From contig NZ_RZUL01000002.1 in NCBI RefSeq assembly GCF_004005485.1, positions 434,001 to 498,000 of the forward strand: 64,000 nt of DNA, read 5' to 3'. This DNA is from Sphingobium algorifonticola. Its GTDB lineage: Bacteria; Pseudomonadota; Alphaproteobacteria; Sphingomonadales; Sphingomonadaceae. The position numbers were made by a program, and so were the translations under genes. Shown piece after piece: positions 1 to 6,641 of this stretch. How positions within the stretch are numbered: position 1 is the first letter of the stretch; every line of letters starts with the position of its first letter. The notes beneath the pieces were generated by a model, which was given only the letters and a program-made list of their open reading frames with translations, did not search any database and was not told the DNA's origin.

Positions 1-16
1 CGATCGGGTGAGCGCC

Positions 17-889
17 TCAGCCCGCCCGTCGCATCGGCAATGACGCCTTGCGTACGGGCTTTTCCAGGCGAGCCGTGCGTCCTTCGATCAATTGCGCGCC
101 ATAGAGACGGATTTCGGGCGGTCCGCCGGGTTCTTCTATCCGGTGCAGGAGCAAGTCTACAGCCGTGTTCGCCAGCAGGTTCAGCGGCTGGCGCATCGTT
201 GTGAGCTGATAGGACGGCAGCAGCGCCGTCTGCGTGCCGTCGATGCCGACAATCGATAGATCCCGTGGCACGCGTATCTGAAGATCGCGGGCACGATCCA
301 GCGCGCCGATCGCCATGGCGTCGTTTACGGCGATAATCGCGGACGGCTTCGGCTTCATGCGCGCGAACAGCGCGTCTATCGCCGCCGCGCCACTGGCATA
401 GCTGTAATCGCCACGCTCCACTTCGATGGTGAGTGCCCGGCTGCGTTGCAATGTGCCGATTGCGCCGGCCGCCCTTTCCACGCCGACCAGCGAATCATCC
501 GGCGACGCAATGATGCCGAAACGGCGATGCCCGGCGTCCAGAAGCATCGTTGCCAGCATGTGGCCGCAGGCCGCATGATCGCAGCTGATCGAATCGACGG
601 TCGGGCCCTGCGCATGGCAATTGTACAGAAGAAGCGGCACGCCCCGTTCCGACGCGCGGGCAATTTCCCGCTCCGATGGTCGTGCCGCCGCAATGACTCC
701 TGCAACGTCAAGCCGTTCGATCGCGGCCATCGCCATGTCCGCATCATGTTCATGCTCTATGATGTACAGCACGAACTGCATGCCCTTGCCTTGGAGGGCT
801 GTTGCCAGTTCGGGCAGCAATTCGGGATAGGCCAGTGTCGTAGCGCGGGCAATCACAAGCGCGACAAGAGGAACCGGGGTAGCTGACAT
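17..889 (-). CDS. LacI/GalR-type sugar-binding domain protein without HTH
   Basis: The 290-residue product matches the effector-binding half of LacI/GalR regulators. It has the GHRRFGII strand at about 120-127, the PSAIIAVNDAMAIGAL block at 182-197, VPRDLSIVGIDGT at 207-219 and LTTMRQP at 229-235. A full LacI regulator has about 60 more N-terminal residues carrying a helix-turn-helix and hinge helix. Here the frame upstream of the ATG runs only 12 codons to a stop and carries no HTH. It probably cannot bind DNA and may be a regulator truncated when the neighbouring element inserted. Alternatively it is a free-standing sugar-binding protein; no signal peptide is seen. The fold is certain, the function is not. 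Confidence 0.8.
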   Translation of the reverse strand: MSATPVPLVALVIARATTLAYPELLPELATALQGKGMQFVLYIIEHEHDADMAMAAIERLDVAGVIAAARPSEREIARASERGVPLLLYNCHAQGPTVDSISCDHAACGHMLATMLLDAGHRRFGIIASPDDSLVGVERAAGAIGTLQRSRALTIEVERGDYSYASGAAAIDALFARMKPKPSAIIAVNDAMAIGALDRARDLQIRVPRDLSIVGIDGTQTALLPSYQLTTMRQPLNLLANTAVDLLLHRIEEPGGPPEIRLYGAQLIEGRTARLEKPVRKASLPMRRAG

Positions 890-1198
890 TGTGATGTGTG
901 CAGTGCAGTTGAGGACGGGCCGATCTTATGTATCGTCCTAGGGGGGCAGGTCAACGTGGGCGACTGCTTGGAGTCTGCGTGGAATCCGGAGTATTTGAAC
1001 AAAAAGTTGTCCCGAGGAATTTAGAATACACGATGAACCCGGGTAAGCTCCAATTCTGCCGAAATAAATGGGGCATAACTTCCCCATCAGGACCGTTGTT
1101 TAAGGCTCCACTCCAAAGCCTGCTCCATACAAAATGTGAGCGTCTCATTCTGATGTCGACCGGCTCCTGCATTGAACGCGTACAGTTCTAATGCATAG
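890..1198. other. Intergenic stretch without recognisable gene
   Basis: I see no recognisable gene, RNA or repeat here. Short open frames exist on both strands but none resembles a known protein or carries the missing LacI helix-turn-helix. The composition is more AT-rich than in the flanks, as expected for decayed island DNA. Confidence 0.5.
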
Positions 1199-2278
1199 GC
1201 GCGATCCTTACACCTCAGGGCGGAGATTGCCAGGCTCCAGGCCAGCGAGCCGCAACTGGAAGGCTGGTTCGAGGACACGGACGGCCAGAGGATCAAGCAG
1301 ATCAAGCGGATCGACGCGACGCTGAAACGCTACGACGCACTCGCGCCCGAACTGGTCAAGGAGCTGGTCACGCGGGTCGGTCAGGCCAATCCGGTGGCCC
1401 GCCTCACGCCGCCCCCGGCGGCAAAGGCTCCGACGCAGCGCACGGGGGCGGTCGACATCGCCAAGATCGGCCGTGACTTCGAGCGTCACCTGTCGCCGCT
1501 CATGGCCCGCGCTATCGCCAAGTATGAAGAGGACTATGCCGCCTGGCTCGAGCAGGTTCATGGTCAGCTTCGCGATCTGCATATCACCTGGCGACGCCGC
1601 CGCGAGTGGCCGGGCGCCCTGTTCATGGGCGTCAACAAGGGTAACCGGCGGGCGTTGAAGGCGCTGGTGGAGCTTGCGGTTGGCGGCAAGTTCACGATCC
1701 GGCGCCTGAAGAAATGGACCGGAGACGCCAAGACGGTAGACGACCGGAAGCGACGTGCCGAGCTGAGCATTCCGATGCCGCCCGCACTGCCCATCGCGTC
1801 GACCCTTGCCGCAAACTTACTGGGCTCCGCCAACCGCGACATTTTCGGTCCAGATCGCACTCCGCTCCTTGATCCTCTGGCTCGTCTCAACACCACCCGC
1901 GATGCAGACGCCTTCTGTTGGCGTACGGGACGCGAAGACCCAACCGATCGGCTGGAACTTGAGTGCGAGAACTGGCGGCATCAACGCGAACCGGAGGATT
2001 TCGCGTTCGAGATCGGCGGCAGCGATACCGAGTCTATCGAAGGCGTGGTGGCGGGCACCCTCAGCGCCGCCAATCTGAGCGCCGCGGTGCAAGCCCGCCT
2101 GCCGGTGCGGATCGCGTTTGCGGACCAGCCGCTCGAACCGATTGCCGAACAGATGGTCGCGGAGTTCGAGCGCGTGTCGCAGCGCTGGCGGCAAGCCCAG
2201 AAGATCGTCGAGCCTCGCGATGCGCAAAGCGAAGCCGACGCAAAAGCTGACACAACTCCTTACCCCGGAAGATGGTAA
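1199..2278 (+). pseudogene. 5'-truncated gene of unknown function in the island
   Basis: The frame is open from just after a TAG at 1196-1198 to the stop at 2278, about 359 codons, but the first usable start is a GTG at 1394 (294 residues). The translation upstream of the GTG still looks like protein: it is charged and helical, with RIKQIKRIDATLKRYDAL and similar segments. The 5' end of the gene therefore appears lost. Further on there is a basic stretch HITWRRRREWPGALFMG and a segment KGNRRALKALVELAVGG. I do not recognise the family. A plasmid, phage or ICE origin is plausible from context only. Confidence 0.5.
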
Positions 2279-2441
2279 ACCGGCATTGGAGCGGCTGCTA
2301 GAGGGCGTTATCCTGTTGATGAGGATGTCGCCAGATTGGGCATCGTTTAAGCTAAGGTTGGATGAATATTACCCGCGTTTCGGAGATACGTTGCAGCTTC
2401 CGCTAGAGAGCGGAACGTATTGCTTCCCTGCGCCGGACTAG
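2220..2441 (+). CDS. Small hypothetical protein overlapping the truncated gene
   Basis: An ATG at 2220 opens a 73-residue frame (MRKAKPTQKLTQLLTPEDG at the start) that overlaps the end of the preceding frame by 59 bases. The C-terminal part, with LLEGVILLMRMSPDWASFKLR and a DEYYPRFGD segment, looks like a folded helical protein. The codons are less GC-rich than in the core genes, in line with a mobile origin. No family is recognised. It could also be the displaced tail of the upstream gene after a frameshift. Confidence 0.4.
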   Translation: MRKAKPTQKLTQLLTPEDGKPALERLLEGVILLMRMSPDWASFKLRLDEYYPRFGDTLQLPLESGTYCFPAPD

Positions 2442-2671
2442 GAATCTTTCGCCCACCGCTTAGCTGCCGCCTTCTGCGCAATCTCCTTGCGCCGCTCCGG
2501 CGTCATATTCTCAGCGCGCTTCTTGCCTCCAGCGCGGCCCATTTCAGCCGCCGCGCTGGATAGCTTTTCGTCGCGTTCGTCCTCAACCTCGCCTGTAGCG
2601 ATCTTGCCGACCAGCACGGCTAAGCCGATCGCGGCGGCTGGGCGCTTCTCTCCGCGTGGACCTTTAGGCAA
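2438..2671 (-). CDS. Small basic protein with KGG-like C-terminus
   Basis: The product has 77 residues, beginning MPKGPRGEKRPAAAIGLAV and ending in a basic helix with GGKKRAENMTPERRKEIAQK and AAAKRW. Similar short proteins are common in alphaproteobacterial islands and are often annotated as histone-like or RNA-binding, without proof. The start overlaps the stop of the upstream minus-strand gene by 8 bases (2664-2671), so the two are probably co-translated. Its 3' end overlaps the convergent small ORF by 4 bases. Confidence 0.55.
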   Translation of the reverse strand: MPKGPRGEKRPAAAIGLAVLVGKIATGEVEDERDEKLSSAAAEMGRAGGKKRAENMTPERRKEIAQKAAAKRWAKDS

Positions 2672-2912
2672 GGTACGGCCTCCAATTCTCGGCTGTCATA
2701 AGTGTGTTGCCAGCGAAGTGTCCCCGCCGCACAAGGCGCGAGGTTGAGAATTCTCTGGAATAAATCTGATCGCAGTAACCGCAGCGGATCGCCCTTGCAA
2801 TCCATTCGCCGGTAACGCCTGCTGCCTCTAGTTTCTCGGCTGCAATATCGTGCTGCGGTCTACCATGCCCGCCGCTGCATTCAGCGGGGCACGGATTTGA
2901 TGATCTTGCCAT
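2664..2912 (-). CDS. Small cysteine-containing hypothetical protein
   Basis: There are two in-frame ATGs. The second, at 2912, has GGAGG five bases upstream, so it is chosen over the ATG at 2924, which contains that ribosome binding site inside its own codons. The 82-residue product starts MARSSNPCPAECSGGHG and has a second pair in RCGYCDQIYSRE, a spacing that could bind zinc. No family is recognised. It overlaps the downstream small basic gene by 8 bases and probably forms a two-gene unit with it inside the island. Confidence 0.5.
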   Translation of the reverse strand: MARSSNPCPAECSGGHGRPQHDIAAEKLEAAGVTGEWIARAIRCGYCDQIYSREFSTSRLVRRGHFAGNTLMTAENWRPYLA

Positions 2913-2995
2913 ATAAACCTCCATGCTTTCCGCTAAGCATATAGGAAGAGGCGGCTGGATGCGACAGGCAAGGCGTCAATTTTCAAAGTGAGACA

Positions 2996-3232
2996 CTACC
3001 CATGAGCCAGTTGCCTACGGGCCGCACCCCGGGCAGCGCGCGCCTCGGCCAGCGTAATCTCGGGATGCGCCCCTAGCGACAGTTTCCGCTCCACGCCGTC
3101 GATACGGCATTTGACTCGCCACAGCTTGCTGCTTCGTGGATTCACGAGCAAATACAAACCTTGGGAGTCTGTAGCTTTGTAAGGCTTATCTGCGGGCTTC
3201 GCATTGCGGATAGCGGTATCGGTTAGCGCCAT
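2996..3232 (-). pseudogene. Truncated P4-type tyrosine integrase (arm-binding domain only)
   Basis: The 78-residue product begins MALTDTAIRNAKPADKPYKA and continues with DSQGLYLLVNPRSSKLW and KLSLGAHPEITLAEAR. This is the typical N-terminal arm-DNA-binding domain of P4-like integrases, which are normally about 400 residues. The core-binding and catalytic domains (R-H-R-Y) are absent, because the frame stops two codons after the ARRQLA helix. The gene is therefore inactive. The start at 3232 is chosen because the family begins at MALTD; the open frame extends 24 codons further upstream. Its position next to tRNA-Cys fits a former integration module. Confidence 0.85.
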
Positions 3233-3396
3233 TGGGGGCCTCGATTCTGCTGGCGCCTTTCGAAGCCCCCAAATTAGGCCCCCATCATCCGCAATTGCAG
3301 GCAAACAGGGGCCTCCACTGACAATCAGCGAATGCCCATAAACTACCGGAAATCAGGGATTTTTCAACTGTTGACCGACGTCGCTGGACAGGATTT

Positions 3397-3470
3397 TGGA
3401 GGCCCGAGCCGGAATCGAACCGGCGTGCAAGGATTTGCAGTCCTCTGCGTAACCACTCCGCCATCGGGCC
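3397..3470 (-). tRNA. tRNA-Cys (GCA)
   Basis: The minus strand folds into a full cloverleaf of 74 bases. The acceptor stem GGCCCGA pairs with TCGGGCC, the anticodon loop CTGCAAA carries GCA, and the T arm is GCCGGTTCGATTCCGGC. The discriminator is U, a hallmark of cysteine tRNAs, and CCA is encoded. The 3' end faces the integrase stump and probably served as the attachment site. Confidence 0.96.
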
Positions 3471-3491
3471 AAACCGTGTCGTGGGAGGTGC

Positions 3492-3520
3492 GCAATGCGC
3501 AGGCTGGGCCATAAAGTCAA
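3492..3520 (-). promoter_or_regulatory. Possible promoter of tRNA-Cys
   Basis: On the minus strand TTGACT (3515-3520) is followed after 17 bases by CATTGC (3492-3497), 21 bases upstream of the mature tRNA. The -35 box is good and the -10 box is poor, so the call is tentative. Confidence 0.35.
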
Positions 3521-3695
3521 GGGTGCCTATCGGCCGGGCAGGCCCATTGGGCGCGGCCATAGCATGAGCGGCCCCGCATGAAAGGCCGTTGCAGTGGCGC
3601 AAAAGCGACTTGGCGCGACGAGGCAGGTGAATTAGAGGTCTGCAAAGTCATTTGCTGTATTGCGTTGGCAACACAGTTATGCCAATCGGAGATCT

Positions 3696-4352
3696 ATGGT
3701 GACGGAACCCAATTTTGCGGCCATGCGCGCCGCCATGGTTGAAAACCAGCTTCGCACGAGCGACGTGAACGATGTTCGCGTGATCGCGGCGATGGCGCAG
3801 GTGCCGCGCGAGGCGTTCGTGCCGGTGACACGGCAGGCGATGGCCTATATCGACCGGCCCGTGCCGCTGGCCGACGGACGTGCGCTCAACCCGCCGCTCG
3901 CAACCGGGCGGTTGCTGACCGAAGCGGCCGTGCGGCGCGGGGAAAAGGTGCTGCTCGTCGGTGCGGCAACGGGATACACTGCCGCGCTGCTCGCCGCCAT
4001 GGGCGCGCAGGTAACGGCCGTGGACGATGCCGCCTTGCTGACGCCAGATGGCACATCGTCAGTCGCGCCGCTGGCAGGCGTCACACTGGCACCCGGCACG
4101 CTTGCGGGAGGCGCGCCTGCCAATGGCCCTTATGCCGTCATCATCATCGACGGCGCGATAGAGGAAGTGCCCGGTGCGCTCGTTGAGCAGCTTGGCGATG
4201 GGGGACGGATGGCGACAGGGCTGATCGACAAGGGCGTGACGCGCCTCGCCATCGGGCGCAAGAGCGGGGATGCCTTTGGCCTTACGCATGTTGCCGACAT
4301 CGAAATGGTCGTCTTGCCCGGATTTGCCCGCCCGAAAACCTTCGTATTTTGA
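3696..4352 (+). CDS. Protein-L-isoaspartate O-methyltransferase family protein
   Basis: The 218-residue product belongs to the PIMT family of SAM-dependent methyltransferases. It has the N-terminal NQLRTSDVNDVRVIAAM block, VPREAFVP, and a glycine-rich SAM loop VLLVGAATGYTAALLA followed by VTAVD. The loop differs from the canonical VLEIGTGSGY form, and the region after it is shortened, so repair of isoaspartate is not assured. The ATG at 3696 is preceded by CGGAG and fits the family N-terminus; the frame extends 12 codons further upstream. It lies directly ahead of tolC, with 13 bases between the stop and the proposed tolC start. Confidence 0.85.
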   Translation: MVTEPNFAAMRAAMVENQLRTSDVNDVRVIAAMAQVPREAFVPVTRQAMAYIDRPVPLADGRALNPPLATGRLLTEAAVRRGEKVLLVGAATGYTAALLAAMGAQVTAVDDAALLTPDGTSSVAPLAGVTLAPGTLAGGAPANGPYAVIIIDGAIEEVPGALVEQLGDGGRMATGLIDKGVTRLAIGRKSGDAFGLTHVADIEMVVLPGFARPKTFVF

Positions 4353-4365
4353 GAAAGTCCGGCAT

Positions 4366-5832
4366 TTGAAACGTCTTCCAGTCCGAGCGCAGCGCCTTGC
4401 CATGCTGCTGGGGAGCAGCGCCGTCCTAGCCGTGCAGTCTGTTCAGCCGGTGTCGGCAGAGACGTTGCAGGATGCGCTGCTCAAAGCCTATCAGACCAAC
4501 CCGACGCTGACCGGCGCGCGGGCGGGGCTGCGCGCTACGGATGAGAATGTGCCGATCCAGAAAGCCGCCGGCCGACCCAATGTGCAGGCCAGTGGCTCGT
4601 TCACCGAAAGCATCCTGAAGCCGACGATATCATTTACCGCTCCGCAGCGGACGGTTAATGCGCAAGCGCAGCTCAACGTTCCGATCTATTCCGGCGGAGC
4701 GGTGAAGAATGCCATCACGGGCGCCAAGACGCGAGTGGAGGCAGGCCGCGCCAATCTGCGTGGCACCGAGGCGTCGGTGTTTTCGCAAGTGGTAGCGGCC
4801 TACATGGACGTCATCCGCGACAGTGCGATCGTTGCCCTCAACCGCGCCAATGTCGGCGTGCTGGATGTCAATCTTCAGGCGACCAACGACCGGTTCGAAG
4901 TCGGCGACCTGACGCGCACGGACATTGCCCAGTCGCAGTCGCGCCTGGCGGTTGCCCGCAGCGATTTGCAGACAGCAGAGGCCAATCTGATCCGCTCGCG
5001 CGAAAACTACATCGCGCTGGTCGGCACGGTGCCGGACGATCTGGAAACGCCGCCTCCCTTGCCCGGCCTGCCTGAAAGTCCCGATCTGGCGGTACAGGTC
5101 GCCGTTGCCGACAATCCCGACATTCTTGCCGCAAAGAAGCAGCGGGAGGCGGCCGTATACGACGTGCGCGCGGCGCGTGCGGCGGCCAAACCAACTGTTT
5201 CGGTCTTTACCCAGGGAGCCTATACCAATTATCTCACTACGCTGAACGGCGGGACCGGGGCGCAAGTCAACGAAACGGCGTCTGCTGGCGTGCAACTCAC
5301 CGTGCCGCTTTATCAGGGCGGACGCCCGGCGGCGCAGGTGCGGCAGAATCAGGCGCTCGAATCGCAGGCGATCGAGCGCGAAATCGAAGCGGAGCGGAGC
5401 GTGATTTCGCAGGTCCGCGCCTCTTATGCGAGCTGGCAGGCCTCGCTCCAGACGATCGTGTCCAGCCAGGCGGCGGTCGATGCGACCGCGCTGTCGCTCG
5501 AAGGGGTGCGGGCGGAAAATTCGGTCGGCAGTCGCACCATCCTCGATATCCTCAATGCCGAGCAGGAGGCGCTTAACGCGCGCGTCCAGCTCGTTTCCGC
5601 GCAGCGCAATGCTTATGTGGCGGGCTTTTCGCTGCTCGCGGCAATGGGCCATGCGGAAGCCGACGATCTTGGCCTGGCCAGCGGGACGCTGTACGATCCG
5701 GTGCTGAATTACGATCGCGTCAAGAACAAGCTGCTCGACTGGGGCGGCGACCCCCGGCCGCAGCCCGTCGCCACGCGCACCGTTGACACACCCGCACAAA
5801 ACGCCATGGTGTCGCCCGACGCCGCAAAATGA
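4366..5832 (+). CDS. tolC: TolC family outer membrane efflux protein
   Basis: This is an outer-membrane channel for type I secretion and efflux. The product of about 488 residues has the two-fold OEP repeat: helices near ETLQDALLKAYQTNPTL and an INxAQ-like stretch, with YSGGAVKNAI and YQGGRPAAQVRQ at equivalent positions in the two halves. A TTG at 4366, after GAGAAAG, gives a basic start followed by a hydrophobic stretch ending VSA before ETLQD, a good signal peptide. No ATG in the right place does this, so TTG is preferred. It is co-directional with the pcm-like gene and the popZ-like gene. Confidence 0.92.
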   Translation: MKRLPVRAQRLAMLLGSSAVLAVQSVQPVSAETLQDALLKAYQTNPTLTGARAGLRATDENVPIQKAAGRPNVQASGSFTESILKPTISFTAPQRTVNAQAQLNVPIYSGGAVKNAITGAKTRVEAGRANLRGTEASVFSQVVAAYMDVIRDSAIVALNRANVGVLDVNLQATNDRFEVGDLTRTDIAQSQSRLAVARSDLQTAEANLIRSRENYIALVGTVPDDLETPPPLPGLPESPDLAVQVAVADNPDILAAKKQREAAVYDVRAARAAAKPTVSVFTQGAYTNYLTTLNGGTGAQVNETASAGVQLTVPLYQGGRPAAQVRQNQALESQAIEREIEAERSVISQVRASYASWQASLQTIVSSQAAVDATALSLEGVRAENSVGSRTILDILNAEQEALNARVQLVSAQRNAYVAGFSLLAAMGHAEADDLGLASGTLYDPVLNYDRVKNKLLDWGGDPRPQPVATRTVDTPAQNAMVSPDAAK

Positions 5833-5898
5833 TGGTTAACGCCGGGTGCGGACCATGGCGGCGAACGGGTCGAACAAGGGTGAAGTGAGGGGTACGCA

Positions 5899-6558
5899 AT
5901 GGGGGACATGACCAAGGAACCCTCGATGGAAGAGATACTCTCCTCCATCAAGCGCATCATCGCCGAGGAAGGTGACGAAGCCAGCCGGGGGATTTCCGCC
6001 CGCGCACCCAAGCGTGGCAAGCCTGCCGAAGACACGAGCCAAGCCACTGATATCGAAGGGCGTGACGTCATCGAGACGGTCTCTCTGGCCAGCTATGCGC
6101 GGCCCGAGGAAGTGCTGGAGCTGACCGAGGCGCTCGACCCTGCCGGGCCTGCCGCCCATAGCGAGGAACCTTTGGCCGCGCCGTCGGTCACGCCTGCTTC
6201 ACCGCCCGCACCGGAGGCAAATGTGATGGCCCGCACCGCAATCAAGCCTGCCCCCGAATCGGTCGCGGCAGGGACCGTTGCGCCTGAAGCCATTGCAGCT
6301 GAAAACCCTGCTCCCAAATCCGGCGCGGCGGAAACGATGCTGTCGGTCGAAAGCGAAGTCGCCACGCGTCATTCGCTCTCCGCCCTGTCCGCCATGGTGG
6401 TGAAGCCGCAGGAAGGCGGGCGTGACAATACGCTCGAATCGCTGGTGCGCGAGTTGCTCCGCCCGATGATGAAGGACTGGCTGGACGCGCACCTGCCCGA
6501 TCTGGTGGAGGCGATGGTCGCCAAGGAAATCGCGCGGATTACCGGACGCGCCCTTTAA
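5899..6558 (+). CDS. popZ: PopZ-like polar organizing protein (DUF2497 family)
   Basis: The 219-residue protein has the conserved N-terminal helix EPSMEEILSSIKRIIAEE (about 7-24). A long, variable Pro/Ala/Glu-rich middle follows, then a C-terminal helical block LVRELLRPMMKDWLDAHLP continuing to EIARITG (about 178-216). This is the layout of PopZ, which self-assembles at the cell pole and anchors the chromosomal centromere in alphaproteobacteria. GTGAGGGG lies just upstream of the ATG. It sits between tolC and valS. Orthology to Caulobacter PopZ is inferred from the domain ends. Confidence 0.8.
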   Translation: MGDMTKEPSMEEILSSIKRIIAEEGDEASRGISARAPKRGKPAEDTSQATDIEGRDVIETVSLASYARPEEVLELTEALDPAGPAAHSEEPLAAPSVTPASPPAPEANVMARTAIKPAPESVAAGTVAPEAIAAENPAPKSGAAETMLSVESEVATRHSLSALSAMVVKPQEGGRDNTLESLVRELLRPMMKDWLDAHLPDLVEAMVAKEIARITGRAL

Positions 6559-6641
6559 GATCCTTTGCCGCACACCGGTCTGCGTAACGCCGGGCGGACA
6601 TTGGCTTTGACGGGTTCGTCGCAATCGCTAAAGGCAGTCGG

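Larger units (their letters stand above)
890..3396. mobile_element. Remnant of a genomic island at tRNA-Cys
   Basis: The segment between the headless LacI gene and tRNA-Cys holds a 5'-truncated unknown gene, three small accessory-type genes and the N-terminal stump of a tyrosine integrase that starts 164 bases from the 3' end of the tRNA. Integrases of this class insert into tRNA 3' ends. No second copy of the tRNA 3' end was seen at the far side, so the outer boundary near 890-1198 is a guess. Base composition in 900-1200 and 2230-2440 is more AT-rich than in the surrounding genes. Confidence 0.6.

Noticed and set aside
4630..5799. Long minus-strand open frame opposite tolC
   Set aside because: tolC has a signal peptide and family motifs on the plus strand; the antisense product has no recognisable feature.
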